Source of the DNA: Methanococcoides sp. EBM-47
GTDB taxonomy: Archaea; Halobacteriota; Methanosarcinia; Methanosarcinales; Methanosarcinaceae
DNA: 64,000 bases
Direction of reading: 5' to 3'
Assembly (NCBI GenBank): GCA_001896725.1
Contig: MPPA01000052.1
Span: 35,342-99,341, forward strand
Shown here: positions 36,199 to 45,232 of the stretch, piece by piece
Numbering within the stretch: the stretch's first letter is position 1
Layout: every line of letters begins with the position of its first letter
Program-made: the position numbers and the translations under genes
The notes under the pieces: generated by a model
Told to the model about the DNA's origin: nothing
The model's input: the letters and a program-made list of their open reading frames with translations, nothing else
The model's database searches: none

Positions 36199-37005
36199 AT
36201 GCCTGTCATACTATGGATCTCCATTTCATTGATGCTTCTCAGTGTAATCCTATCTGTAAAAAACAGATATAAAAGATTAATAGGAGCAAGTGGATGGGCT
36301 ATCTTCTCAATCCATTGGATCCAACAACCCCTGCATTATAGTGCCATAGATGATTATGTGAACGTGGCCCTTACAATAATGATGAGTTTGTTCTGTTTGC
36401 TCATAGCACACACAATGTATGTTCAATATACGAACAGGTACATGCCTGCCAAAGGTGAGATCGATATCACATACATGGCTACCAATGCTATTGCCATAGG
36501 ATCCATGTTCTATTTTCCCTTTGCTGAGATACCAGTACTGAAAGAATGGCTGATAGGAACGGTAACGAGCAATGTGATGTGGACACTGGGCATGCTAGGT
36601 ATTGCGGCTCAGAGGACAGGTAACATGATAACATATAACGGGCACACCGTAGAGATAATCCTAGGATGTACAGCCATTGAGAGCATTGCCCTTTTTATAG
36701 GCCTGATAGCTTCTGTGAGCGCACCAATGAAAAAACTGCTATCTGCATTCATGGTATCAGTTCCTATCATCTATATACTTAATATATTAAGAGATGTATT
36801 TGTAGTGGTCGCATATGGTGAAATGTGGTTTGGACCAAACAGCTTTGAGATCGCTCACCATATGATAGCAAAAGCTGGGTCAGGAATAGCTCTGTTTGTG
36901 ATCGCATATATTGTCATGCGTATACTACCCGAGATCCTGGAACTCATCGATGGCCTTTGGAACATGACCACCGAAAAAATAAATAAATTAATGAAAAAAG
37001 TGTAG
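36199..37005 (+). CDS. artA: Archaeosortase A
   Basis: A 268-residue polytopic membrane protein of the exosortase/archaeosortase superfamily. The catalytic residues are visible: Cys157 in LGCTAIES, Arg198 in NILRDV and His220/221 in EIAHHMIAKAG. Archaeosortase A cleaves PGF-CTERM proteins such as the S-layer glycoprotein near the C-terminus and joins them to a membrane lipid. The next two genes encode archaetidylserine decarboxylase and synthase, the lipid enzymes reported in Haloferax volcanii to be needed for ArtA-dependent processing. GGTGC lies six bases before the start. Confidence 0.9.
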   Translation: MPVILWISISLMLLSVILSVKNRYKRLIGASGWAIFSIHWIQQPLHYSAIDDYVNVALTIMMSLFCLLIAHTMYVQYTNRYMPAKGEIDITYMATNAIAIGSMFYFPFAEIPVLKEWLIGTVTSNVMWTLGMLGIAAQRTGNMITYNGHTVEIILGCTAIESIALFIGLIASVSAPMKKLLSAFMVSVPIIYILNILRDVFVVVAYGEMWFGPNSFEIAHHMIAKAGSGIALFVIAYIVMRILPEILELIDGLWNMTTEKINKLMKKV

Positions 37006-37017
37006 GAAAAAAATTAA

Positions 37018-37635
37018 ATGCTTGCCAAAGGTTCACTATCCTGGATACTGATTACTTTATGGATCATATTTTGTTTTGCATTAGTAACCTATTTCACAGC
37101 ACATCCATATGCAAAGACAGGATTGTTAATAGGGATATTGGTACTGGTATTCCTGCTTATATTCTTCCGTGATCCTGAACGCTATCCTGTGGAGGGTAAC
37201 GAGTGCATGCTATCTCCAGCTGATGGCAGAATAGTGGATATAAGGGGCAGAAAGCTGTGTATCTTTATGAACTTTCAGAATGTTCACGTGAACAGAGCAC
37301 CTTTAAAAGGAAAGGTCACTTCACTTGAATATAAGAAAGGTGGGTATATACCTGCTTTTTGTAAGGACTCACACCGAAACGAGAGACAACACATATACAT
37401 GGATACGGAATACGGAGAAGTAGAGGTTGTCCAGATAGCAGGCGTCATTACCAGAAGGATAGTACCTTACATAAAGGAAGGAGACTTTATGGAGAGGGGA
37501 CAGCGCATAGGGATGATCCGTTTTGGCTCCAGGGTGGATGTGACAGTTCCGGAAAGCTTTGTGATCGAATGTAATAAAGGCGACAAGGTATATGCTGGCC
37601 GAACGTCCATAGCAAGATTAAAACAGAAGGAGTGA
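37018..37635 (+). CDS. pssD: Archaetidylserine decarboxylase (PssD/Asd)
   Basis: A 205-residue short phosphatidylserine-decarboxylase relative with two N-terminal membrane helices (about 8-50), the PADGRIVDI and MNFQNVHVNR motifs, and the RFGS self-cleavage site (Gly170-Ser171) that forms the pyruvoyl cofactor. It makes archaetidylethanolamine from archaetidylserine. It starts 12 bases after artA and its end overlaps the pssA start by four bases, so the three genes form a likely operon. Confidence 0.9.
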   Translation: MLAKGSLSWILITLWIIFCFALVTYFTAHPYAKTGLLIGILVLVFLLIFFRDPERYPVEGNECMLSPADGRIVDIRGRKLCIFMNFQNVHVNRAPLKGKVTSLEYKKGGYIPAFCKDSHRNERQHIYMDTEYGEVEVVQIAGVITRRIVPYIKEGDFMERGQRIGMIRFGSRVDVTVPESFVIECNKGDKVYAGRTSIARLKQKE

Positions 37636-38330
37636 GTGACATATTTAGTACCCTGAGATTGCCTGACATGGTCACTCTTCTCAACGCATTGTGTGGCTTT
37701 GGAGCAATAGTTGTAACACAGTATGGAATGGTTCAACTATCATGCACATTGATCCTTCTGGCTGCAATTGCAGATGGTTTAGATGGGAGCCTGGCCAGAT
37801 ATATTGGAGGAAGTGATATTGGGGAGTCACTCGACTCCCTTGCGGATGTGATATCATTTGGTGTGGCACCTGCAATAATGATAATCTCATATACAGGCGG
37901 AGTTTTTGTATTTGTAGCTGTCTGTTTTTATCTGATCTGTGGTATTCTGAGGCTTGCAAGATTTAACATATCCAAACCTGATAATTCCTTTTTCAAAGGT
38001 TTACCGATCACAGCAGGTGGAATAGCAGTTTCTACAATAATATTGGTGGGTCAAGAGCATCTGCAGCCAACTCTCATAGCCATGATATGCATAATACTTG
38101 GAACATTAATGATAAGCAGTATACCCTACATGAAAATCAGGGGAAAAAGGAAGACCCTCCCATTAACTCTTATATTTGCCCTATCTATAGTATCATATTT
38201 AGTCGATCCTGCAACTACAAGGTTGTGCACAATTCCTTTAATAATGGTAATGATCGTTTATATTATCTCACCAATGTTCATAAAGAACATGGAAAAGGAT
38301 CCTCATGAGTATAATGAACAGTATAACTGA
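37632..38330 (+). CDS. pssA: Archaetidylserine synthase (PssA)
   Basis: A 232-residue CDP-alcohol phosphatidyltransferase with about six to eight membrane helices and the complete signature D48-x2-DG-x2-AR-x7-G-x3-D-x3-D72 (in ADGLDGSLARYIGG and GESLDSLAD). It joins L-serine to CDP-archaeol. GTG is the start and lies inside the pssD stop (GTGA). Its 3' end overlaps mptD by 26 bases. It supplies the lipid that the adjacent decarboxylase, and possibly archaeosortase, use. Confidence 0.9.
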   Translation: MSDIFSTLRLPDMVTLLNALCGFGAIVVTQYGMVQLSCTLILLAAIADGLDGSLARYIGGSDIGESLDSLADVISFGVAPAIMIISYTGGVFVFVAVCFYLICGILRLARFNISKPDNSFFKGLPITAGGIAVSTIILVGQEHLQPTLIAMICIILGTLMISSIPYMKIRGKRKTLPLTLIFALSIVSYLVDPATTRLCTIPLIMVMIVYIISPMFIKNMEKDPHEYNEQYN

Positions 38331-38670
38331 AAGAGATAATGCTCTATTCGAAGCTGGGATCAAACTTGGAGCACTATATCATCAATTTAGCGGTTCACCC
38401 GTTAACATGAGAACAATAGACAGTCTGGAAAAAGCAATATCAGATAGTATCTCTGTGCAGCCGTACGTAGAGAGCATAGAGGTCAGCATAGATAGAGAGA
38501 TGGTAAGCTACAGACTGAACAGTGAGTTCGGATACTGCGAACTTGAAGGACGTATGCTGAACGTTACCCTGTACATGAAGTATAAAGATACAATGGTAAA
38601 AGCATCCCTAAAATACGATAAACATCTGGATTACCCTTTAATGAAGATTGAAGAAATATCAAATATATGA
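38305..38670 (+). CDS. mptD: Archaeal dihydroneopterin aldolase MptD
   Basis: A 121-residue protein with the MptD-family (archaeal DHNA, formerly DUF372) pattern DNALFEAGIKLGALYHQFSG and LDYPLMKIEEI. MptD makes 6-hydroxymethyl-7,8-dihydropterin in tetrahydromethanopterin synthesis. The ATG at 38305 overlaps pssA, with AAGGAT upstream; the ATG at 38314 is possible. It is the last gene of the rightward run; the convergent hisC ends 13 bases later. Confidence 0.8.
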   Translation: MSIMNSITERDNALFEAGIKLGALYHQFSGSPVNMRTIDSLEKAISDSISVQPYVESIEVSIDREMVSYRLNSEFGYCELEGRMLNVTLYMKYKDTMVKASLKYDKHLDYPLMKIEEISNI

Positions 38671-38683
38671 ACACACCGTAACT

Positions 38684-39766
38684 CTAGACTGATCTGAACG
38701 CTTCTACTACACACTCATTTTGTTCTTGTGTGCCCACAGTGACCCTGATCAGGGAGTTACCCGCACCTTTGAAGGAGCGGCAATCCCTTACAATTATGCC
38801 TCTTTTAAGGAGCATTTCACATACATCACTGGCATTGAGAGGAGACACGTCCACAAGTACAAAATTGGCCATAGAGTCATAGACCTTAAATGGTATATGT
38901 TCCTGCAGGTACTTGCGCCCCTCTCTGACCATTGCAATGCTCTTTTCAATATGTTGTTCATCAGAAATTGCAGCCACACCGGCCTTCAATGCCGGAAGAC
39001 TTACGTTGAAGGGGGTTGCGATCTTCATATATTCTTTCTTGAGCCAGGAAGGCATAATAGCATAGCCTAAACGTAAGCCTGCAAGGCCGAATAATTTAGA
39101 GAACGTTCTGCCTACAACAAGATTATCGTATTCCATTACAAGGTTTGCAACACTGTGTTCGCCAAATTCTATGTAAGCCTCATCCACGAACACCAGTCCC
39201 TGGAAGGATCTCAAAAGCATCCTTATATCAGATTCGTGTACTATGTTGCCTGAAGGGTTATTGGGAGAACAGAGGAAGATCACTTTTGTTCTGGAAGACA
39301 CTGCTGTTCCAATTGCATCAAGATCAATAGTGAAATCTTCTTTTCTTTTAACATATATTACAGAAGCTCCGTTTGCACGGGCAGCTATTTCATAATAGGA
39401 GAAGGTGGGTATTGGAAGTATTACTTCATCACCTTTCTGAATGATAAGCCGCATCAGATTGTCCAGCAGACCATCCATGCCGGGACCTGCGGCGCATATA
39501 TTGGAAACGGGAAGAGAAAGATACTTGCTCAAAGCTTCCACTAATTCACCTGCATCTGCAGAAGGATAGAGATTGACCTTTCCTGCACTTTCTAAAATTG
39601 CCTCAACTGCTTTTGGAGAAGGACCCAATGGGTTCTCGTTGGAACCCAATTTTATGATGGTAGCCGGATCAAGGCCATATTTTTTAGCTGTATCCTCTAT
39701 GGACCTGCCTGGTACATATTCGGAAATAGTACGAATGTTCTCATCGATGAGTTCAAGCCTGCTCAA
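38684..39766 (-). CDS. hisC: Histidinol-phosphate aminotransferase
   Basis: A 360-residue fold-type I aminotransferase with the HisC features [32 protein letters not shown] and the PLP-lysine segment [18 protein letters not shown]. It converts imidazole-acetol phosphate to histidinol phosphate. The start is a TTG at 39766 preceded by GAGGTAA, which lies inside the last codons of argD (14-base overlap), so translation is coupled. Confidence 0.92.
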   Translation of the reverse strand: MSRLELIDENIRTISEYVPGRSIEDTAKKYGLDPATIIKLGSNENPLGPSPKAVEAILESAGKVNLYPSADAGELVEALSKYLSLPVSNICAAGPGMDGLLDNLMRLIIQKGDEVILPIPTFSYYEIAARANGASVIYVKRKEDFTIDLDAIGTAVSSRTKVIFLCSPNNPSGNIVHESDIRMLLRSFQGLVFVDEAYIEFGEHSVANLVMEYDNLVVGRTFSKLFGLAGLRLGYAIMPSWLKKEYMKIATPFNVSLPALKAGVAAISDEQHIEKSIAMVREGRKYLQEHIPFKVYDSMANFVLVDVSPLNASDVCEMLLKRGIIVRDCRSFKGAGNSLIRVTVGTQEQNECVVEAFRSV

Positions 39767-40910
39767 TTACCTCTACCACCTTATCGATCTGGTCTTTAGT
39801 AATAACAAGAGGTGGAGCAAGACGTATAACTGTTTCAGAAGTGTTGTTGAGCAGTACGCCATGCTTCCTTGCATGATCTACGATCTCAGTGCAATTGCGC
39901 TCCAGTTCCAGACCTATCATAAGACCCAGGCCACGAACCTCTTTGAAACCAGGGATGTCTGCTTCCCTGAGCTTGTCCATGAAATATTTACCAATCTCGG
40001 TGGTATGTTCCAGCAGACCATCTTCTTTAATAGCCGTGATGGAACCCAAAGCTGCAGCACATGCAAGGGGGTTCCCGCCAAAAGTAGAAGCATGCTGACC
40101 TTTATTGAAAGTTATGCCTTTTTTCGCAACGATCCCACCCATGGGAAAACCACCACCCATTGCTTTCGCCATGCACATTATGTCTGGCTGGATACCGGAA
40201 TGGTCCTTGCAGAACCATTTTCCAGTTCTGCCAAAACCAGTCTGCACCTCATCAAAGATCAGCAGTATACCATGTTCATCGCATATGCTGCGCACTTCTT
40301 GCAGGTAACTGCCAGATGGTACATGAATACCACCTTCTCCCTGAATGGGTTCAATAATGATAGCAGCGGTTTTCTCTGTGATGGCCTCTGCCATAGCATC
40401 AGCATTATCGTATGGCACGAAGATCTCCTCCTGTACCAGAGGCCTGAATGGGGTCCTATACATCTCTTTATAGGTAACTGAAAGAGAACCCATGGTACGC
40501 CCGTGAAAAGACCTTTCTGCAGCTATGAAGTCTGTCTTTCCTGTAGTGGTACGAGCAAGCTTCATTGCAGCTTCCACTGCCTCTGCACCGGAATTGCAGA
40601 AAAAGGCACGTTCCATACCTGTTAACTTCACCAGTTCCTCTGCAAGGTTGGCCTGAACCTCAGTATAATAAAGATTTGAAACGTGTATGAGCTTCTCTGC
40701 CTGGGACTTTATGGCTTCCACTACCTTTGGATGACAGTGCCCTACATTATTGACTGCAATACCTGCAACGCAGTCTATGTACTCCATACCGTTGACATCA
40801 CTGACAACTGCACCCTTTCCACTGACAAGTGCAACCGGCTGGCGCCCATATGTCTGCATGACGTGCGCTGCATCCTTCTGTGCGATGCTTTCGTAATTTG
40901 TGGAAGACAT
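39753..40910 (-). CDS. argD: Acetylornithine aminotransferase
   Basis: A 385-residue class III aminotransferase with [39 protein letters not shown] and the PLP-lysine in [15 protein letters not shown]. It works in arginine synthesis and in many archaea may also serve the diaminopimelate or lysine branch. AGAGGTATG precedes the start at suitable spacing. It heads the argD-hisC pair. Confidence 0.92.
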   Translation of the reverse strand: MSSTNYESIAQKDAAHVMQTYGRQPVALVSGKGAVVSDVNGMEYIDCVAGIAVNNVGHCHPKVVEAIKSQAEKLIHVSNLYYTEVQANLAEELVKLTGMERAFFCNSGAEAVEAAMKLARTTTGKTDFIAAERSFHGRTMGSLSVTYKEMYRTPFRPLVQEEIFVPYDNADAMAEAITEKTAAIIIEPIQGEGGIHVPSGSYLQEVRSICDEHGILLIFDEVQTGFGRTGKWFCKDHSGIQPDIMCMAKAMGGGFPMGGIVAKKGITFNKGQHASTFGGNPLACAAALGSITAIKEDGLLEHTTEIGKYFMDKLREADIPGFKEVRGLGLMIGLELERNCTEIVDHARKHGVLLNNTSETVIRLAPPLVITKDQIDKVVEVIEQA

Positions 40911-40974
40911 AAAACATACCTCTGTTAATTACATAGCAGTTAGGCATTTGGAATATATAAAGACCTGACGATGC

Positions 40975-41304
40975 TTAAAGTATCTTGCGTGGTGGTTTCA
41001 ATGCAACGTATATATTGTGTAACAGGAACACAAATGATACCTGGAAAAAGAACATTGCAAAAGTATACCTGTAGCCGATCCCTTCCAAAATTTGAAATGA
41101 TGATAGCAAAGGTTCAAAGAAAAAGAAAAATAAAGCCAGGGCTAGAAAATAAAAGCTGAACTTAAGTTTGTTGTATGCTACAAAAAGGCGTGAACGCACA
41201 ACATCTGCACTGTAATTGTTCAACTCATAGCAAATAAACAATGCAAGCACTACCGTGAGACCACGCATCAGAACATCCAGCACAAAGAGAAAATTTGTGT
41301 CCAT
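40975..41304 (-). CDS. Small membrane protein of unknown function
   Basis: A 109-residue protein with about three hydrophobic helices (about 8-26, 48-68 and 80-102) and an aromatic-rich middle (FYFLALALFFFFFEP). Charged ends suggest a small integral membrane protein. No family recognised. It lies between argD and a beta-helix protein gene, both on the same strand. Confidence 0.55.
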   Translation of the reverse strand: MDTNFLFVLDVLMRGLTVVLALFICYELNNYSADVVRSRLFVAYNKLKFSFYFLALALFFFFFEPLLSSFQILEGIGYRYTFAMFFFQVSFVFLLHNIYVALKPPRKIL

Positions 41305-41367
41305 ATGAAGGCACCTATACCATTATGACCATACAAATATCGGATATACATTATCTTTTTGCATTCT

Positions 41368-42219
41368 TCAAACATCAAGCTGCATTAGCTGATCGTCACT
41401 CAGCTCTGCACTTTCTTCTCTTTCAAAGACAATACCTTCAGAAGCTCTTATTACACCATCGACCCTTGCAGATTCATGTATCCTGACAGTGCGGGCATTG
41501 ATCTCGCCCAACACATGGGAATCTGCAGCGATCCGCACCATACCTCTGGAAACAATGTTCCCATGAATGGAATTGTTCTTTCCAAGATAAACATTATCCA
41601 TGGTCCTTATACTCCCATACAGAGTATTGTCACTACCCATCTCCAATGAAGCAGAACGGATATTTCCTGCAAGCCTGCAGCCATTACCCACCACCGCATG
41701 AGCAGGTACACGGATAGAGTCGATAGATATACTTGAGCCATTAGGGACTATCATTGCAGCAGGATCCAAAGCCTCTTCTTCGTCATCAAAAAGTTCACTC
41801 AGTGCTTTTTCCACTTCTTCATCCTTCCCAAGACGCAGAAGTTCGCTTATATAAAGGAAAAGATACACAATAACAGGTACTGGATTACGTATGACTATCC
41901 AACCTTTCGCTTCAAAGCCTCCGTTGATCTTAACATCATTGCCTATATCCAGATCACCTTTGACGATCAGCTTACCATCTATGTTGACAAATTCTCCCAG
42001 ATAAGCATCCTCATCCGTCTTAACATTGCCACCAATCTGGGACCAGATATCTATGCGGACATCAGACTTGCATATAAGATCACCAGCAAGTTCCACGCGT
42101 TCACCCAAGATAACAGAATTCGCATGGACACCGTATTTGATATCTGAATGGTTACCTACTATCACATCACCTTCCACGATAATAGTGTGCTCTTCCATTT
42201 TTGTGTTGTCAGGGACCAC
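41368..42219 (-). CDS. Bactofilin-like/hexapeptide-repeat beta-helix protein
   Basis: About 283 residues of repeated short beta segments (GDVIVGNHSDIKYG, GDLICKSDVRID, GKLIVKGDLDIGNDVKING) as in bactofilins and left-handed beta-helix acyltransferases. The middle (about 105-165) has a hydrophobic-acidic insertion. No catalytic His typical of hexapeptide acyltransferases is obvious, so a scaffold or polymer role is possible. The listed start is GTG at 42219 without a ribosome binding site. The frame stays open upstream for another 22 codons reading PQLQFTISGSDIIAEETLLK, which looks coding, so the real start may be a non-AUG codon further upstream. Confidence 0.6.
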   Translation of the reverse strand: MVPDNTKMEEHTIIVEGDVIVGNHSDIKYGVHANSVILGERVELAGDLICKSDVRIDIWSQIGGNVKTDEDAYLGEFVNIDGKLIVKGDLDIGNDVKINGGFEAKGWIVIRNPVPVIVYLFLYISELLRLGKDEEVEKALSELFDDEEEALDPAAMIVPNGSSISIDSIRVPAHAVVGNGCRLAGNIRSASLEMGSDNTLYGSIRTMDNVYLGKNNSIHGNIVSRGMVRIAADSHVLGEINARTVRIHESARVDGVIRASEGIVFEREESAELSDDQLMQLDV

Positions 42220-42327
42220 AAAAGTCTTAAGGAGAGTTTCTTCGGCTATGATATCACTTCCGGAAATGGTGAATTGTAGCTGTGGTTACAGTACACATGG
42301 TATAAAATGGCATGTATATATTATTAA

Positions 42328-42813
42328 TTATTGTATGTCTTTCTCTTGATCGATACCACTGCGCACATCAACAGCTGGTCCCCTGCCTATGGCCAAGGTT
42401 TCACCCGGGGAGAGCAAAAGCTGACCTGTGGCCAGGAGCTTATCAGAAGCATCGACAACAAGGACTTCTTCTCCTGCCCTAAGTTCTTTGTCCAAGCTGA
42501 TGATATGTTTTGCAAAAACGGTCTTGCCTTTGGATGCAAAGGGAACAGCGTCATCACACACCATTACCCTATATGAGGGAGAAGGAAGCACATTATGTAT
42601 CATCTGAGCTCCTGCAATGCTCAGGGTGAGCATACCGTCCTTTGCCCTGACGGTAGCAATACGTTGGCCATTGTTCATTATTTGCCTGACACGGTTGGTC
42701 CTGGACAATATAAAAGTTATACCTTCCGGAAAAAGGGCTTCACCACATCCCTTTCCGAACTGATAGTCGGCCATGCTCCTAACTTTTTTCAGATTCTTAT
42801 CTGCATCTTGCAT
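42328..42813 (-). CDS. PUA-domain protein
   Basis: About 161 residues (175 if an upstream ATG at 42855 is used). The C-terminal half (about 75-150) reads as a PUA RNA-binding domain, including GAQMIHNVLPSPSYRVMV and the KTVFAKHII...GEEVLVVD strand pattern. The N-terminal domain resembles the pre-PUA regions found near archaeosine/pseudouridine enzymes. The internal ATG at 42813 is preferred because a TTTAAAAG element sits about 26 bases upstream, suggesting a leaderless start. Likely RNA binding; substrate unknown. Confidence 0.65.
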   Translation of the reverse strand: MQDADKNLKKVRSMADYQFGKGCGEALFPEGITFILSRTNRVRQIMNNGQRIATVRAKDGMLTLSIAGAQMIHNVLPSPSYRVMVCDDAVPFASKGKTVFAKHIISLDKELRAGEEVLVVDASDKLLATGQLLLSPGETLAIGRGPAVDVRSGIDQEKDIQ

Positions 42814-42883
42814 AGCAGCTAAATTACAGGTTCCTTTTAAATGTATAGCGGTCATTTTAAATTAAAGATATGAACATGTCGTT

Positions 42884-42941
42884 ATTATGAATTATGATAT
42901 ATAGTTAATATCATTATGAATTATAATATATAATTAGTATC
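42884..42941 (+). repeat. 29-bp tandem repeat, two copies
   Basis: Two adjacent 29-base copies (42884-42912 and 42913-42941) begin ATTATGAATTAT and end TATC; they differ at three positions (26 of 29 identical). The repeat lies just upstream of the TATA element of the candidate RNA at 42979 and upstream of the PUA gene on the other strand, so it could bind a regulator or be a chance duplication. Confidence 0.75.
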
Positions 42942-42949
42942 AAACAGAT

Positions 42950-43082
42950 TTAAATATAATAATGACTTATTAGTAAATGAGGAAAACGGGAGAAATGCTT
43001 GTAAGCTGTATAACCCGAAAAACGTAATTGTAACCAAGCAAACCATTCATCCCCTCAAACAATGTGCCCGTTTCCTCTTTTT
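42950..43082 (+). ncRNA. Candidate structured small RNA with promoter and T-run
   Basis: A TTTAAATATA box (about 42950-42959) is followed 25 bases later by GAGGAAAACGGG (42979-42990). Seventy-six bases on, CCCGTTTCCTC (43067-43077) pairs with it (11 base pairs, one bulged A), and TTTTT follows (43078-43082). An inner TGCTTG/CAAGCA pairing (about 42996 and 43035) is possible. No coding frame fits. The layout, promoter, closed stem and T-run, is what a ~104-base stable RNA gene would show. A leader of the PUA gene on the other strand is an alternative. No known family recognised. Confidence 0.42.
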
Positions 43083-43139
43083 CTAATGATTTTCTATTGA
43101 CCATGTCAGAAATGCTATGGAAATGAAATACGGGATCAG

Positions 43140-43179
43140 GGTACAGCTCAGCCCTTTACGGTACAGTTCAGCCCTTTAC
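43140..43179. repeat. 20-bp tandem duplication across the rtcB stop codon
   Basis: Copies GGTACAGCTCAGCCCTTTAC (43140-43159) and GGTACAGTTCAGCCCTTTAC (43160-43179) differ at one base. The right-hand copy covers the last codons and stop of rtcB (VKG-stop); the left copy repeats the same stop region outside the gene. It is a recent slippage-type duplication. Confidence 0.85.
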
Positions 43180-44634
43180 AACCCCGATCGGCATCAGGCG
43201 TGCAACTTTTTTTGCTATACCAAGGACGTGAACAACATCTACAACTTCACTGCTGGACTTGTAGACCTCCGGAGCTTCTTCAGCAATCAGTGCAGGCTGT
43301 GTGGCACGGACAGATATACCCATTTCACTGAGCTCTCTCTTTATTTGTTCTCCTTTGAACTCACGCTTAGCATAAGCTCTGCTCATGACCCTGCCGGCAC
43401 CATGACACGCACTACCAAAACTGATCTCCATTGCATCAAGGGTCCCGTGCAGTACGTATGAGGCAGTTCCCATACTGCCCGGTATGAGCACTGGCTGTCC
43501 CACATCTTTATAGTGTGCAGGGATCTCGGGATGGCCTGGAGGGAACGCACGGGTAGCACCTTTCCTGTGCACATATACCTCCTGCTTTTTATTGTCAATT
43601 ATGTGTTCCTCAAGCTTTGCTACATTATGTGCTACATCGTAGACAAGGTCCATGCCTAGTTCATCTGCGTCCTTCTGGAAAAAGTTCTGGAATACTTCTC
43701 TTGCCCAGTGCATTATGACCTGTCTGTTGGCCCAGGCATAGTTGGCAGCACATACCATGGCACCGAAATAGTTCTGAGCCTCAGAAGAATCCGTAGGTGC
43801 ACATGCAAGCTGCTTATCAGGGAGGTCTATTTTATATTTTTGTGAGGCCTGCGTAAGAGTACGCAAATGATCGGTACATATCTGATGCCCTGCACCTCTT
43901 GAACCACAATGGATCATGAATGTGACCTGACCCTCATGTAAACCAAAGGCATCAGCAGTTTTTGTGTCATAGATCTTATCCACATACTGTACCTCCAGAA
44001 AATGATTACCACTGCCAAGAGTTCCCAACTGAGGTCTTCCCCTTTGCCGTGCCTTGGTACTCACTTGTTTTATCAGGGCACCTTCCATCATACCCTGGCT
44101 CTCACACATTTCCACATCCTTTGGTACACCATAACCATTTTCCACAGCCCAGCGTGCGCCATTGATAAAAATATCATCCAGTTGACCATCATTTACTCGC
44201 AGACGGCTCTTAGAGCCTACTCCGGAGGGTATGGCATGGAACAATTCTTCCAGTAGGTCCTGCATCCTGGGTCTTACATCGTTCTCTTTCAGGTTGGACC
44301 GGATGAGCCTCACACCGCAATTGATATCAAAACCCACGCCACCTGGACTGATAACACCTTCTTCTCTGTCAAAGGCTGCAACCCCACCTATGGGGAAACC
44401 ATAACCTAAATGTGCGTCAGGCATTGCCATGGAATATTTCTGTATGCCTGGCAATGTGGCTACATTGGCCACCTGTTCCAATGTGCCCTGCTCCAGTATT
44501 TCAAGAAGAGGAGGAGAAAGGAACAAACGCCCTGGTACACGCATACCCGCTTTATATCCGCAGGGTAACTCCCACGTATTATTATTGATCTTATTGAGCT
44601 TAAGAGAAATATCACTATCTTCAGACATGAACAT
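43168..44634 (-). CDS. rtcB: RNA-splicing ligase RtcB
   Basis: About 488 residues with the RtcB signature set: GVGFDINCGVRLI, GSGNHFLEV, the metal-binding HCGSRGAGHQ and SACHGAGRVMSR containing the histidine that becomes guanylylated. RtcB joins 2',3'-cyclic-phosphate and 5'-OH RNA ends in archaeal tRNA splicing and repair. A GAGG site lies before ATG 44634 (a second ATG at 44628 is also well placed); upstream open frame to 44715 is not needed. It lies directly downstream of the archease gene, its activation factor. Confidence 0.96.
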   Translation of the reverse strand: MFMSEDSDISLKLNKINNNTWELPCGYKAGMRVPGRLFLSPPLLEILEQGTLEQVANVATLPGIQKYSMAMPDAHLGYGFPIGGVAAFDREEGVISPGGVGFDINCGVRLIRSNLKENDVRPRMQDLLEELFHAIPSGVGSKSRLRVNDGQLDDIFINGARWAVENGYGVPKDVEMCESQGMMEGALIKQVSTKARQRGRPQLGTLGSGNHFLEVQYVDKIYDTKTADAFGLHEGQVTFMIHCGSRGAGHQICTDHLRTLTQASQKYKIDLPDKQLACAPTDSSEAQNYFGAMVCAANYAWANRQVIMHWAREVFQNFFQKDADELGMDLVYDVAHNVAKLEEHIIDNKKQEVYVHRKGATRAFPPGHPEIPAHYKDVGQPVLIPGSMGTASYVLHGTLDAMEISFGSACHGAGRVMSRAYAKREFKGEQIKRELSEMGISVRATQPALIAEEAPEVYKSSSEVVDVVHVLGIAKKVARLMPIGVVKG

Positions 44635-44742
44635 CACTTTCCTCGAAATTTCTGTTGGGTTTTCCCACCCCATATAGAAACTACAGGCCCGGAATGTAAA
44701 ACAGTATTGCTCCAATGGACACTTGAATAAATTGCATGGACT

Positions 44743-45183
44743 TTAGATATCAACTATAGCCTGAAGCACCCAGCCATCTGCTGATGGCTGTACCTGAATA
44801 TCATTATATGTAGCCGCTTTTACCTCTGTGTCGAACATGTGCCTGGAGGGATCGATATGTTCTCCGTACACAGTAGCATTGAGATGGAACTGGCCACCTT
44901 CCTGTTTAATGCTGTGCACCTTGAAATCACCGAATATGAGATTTTCTGCATCCATCAGGAACAGGAATTCAGAAAGCCAGTCAAAAAGCAGGCCTTCTAG
45001 ATCTTCCGCAGTGAGGTCGATATACTGGGACAAAGTACTAGATACAGTACTGGTATCTATCATGACATTGGACATAGCTAGAGCTGCATTCCCAAAAGCT
45101 TCCTCGAGAGTTTTACCATATGCCAAGAACTTGGCATCTGCTGTGTGGTCCAGATATTCATACTTTTTTTGCTCAGCAGGCAT
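44743..45183 (-). CDS. Archease, RtcB activator
   Basis: A 146-residue archease beginning with KKYEYLDHTADAKFLAYG, the family signature with the conserved Asp. A DLEGLLFDWLSEFLFLMD helix block and a C-terminal ATYNDIQV strand follow. Archease speeds guanylylation and turnover of RtcB. It precedes rtcB on the same strand, separated by about 110 bases. Confidence 0.94.
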   Translation of the reverse strand: MPAEQKKYEYLDHTADAKFLAYGKTLEEAFGNAALAMSNVMIDTSTVSSTLSQYIDLTAEDLEGLLFDWLSEFLFLMDAENLIFGDFKVHSIKQEGGQFHLNATVYGEHIDPSRHMFDTEVKAATYNDIQVQPSADGWVLQAIVDI

Positions 45184-45232
45184 GATGAGTAATAGGATCG
45201 AGCATATTTAAAGTTCTAATGGTCTCCGTGAT

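Noticed and set aside
39573..40481. A 302-codon plus-strand frame across hisC and argD
   Set aside because: It runs antisense through two clear aminotransferases, and its sequence has no family features.
42884..42941. CRISPR array
   Set aside because: Only two directly abutting 29-base copies exist, with no spacers and no cas genes in the window.
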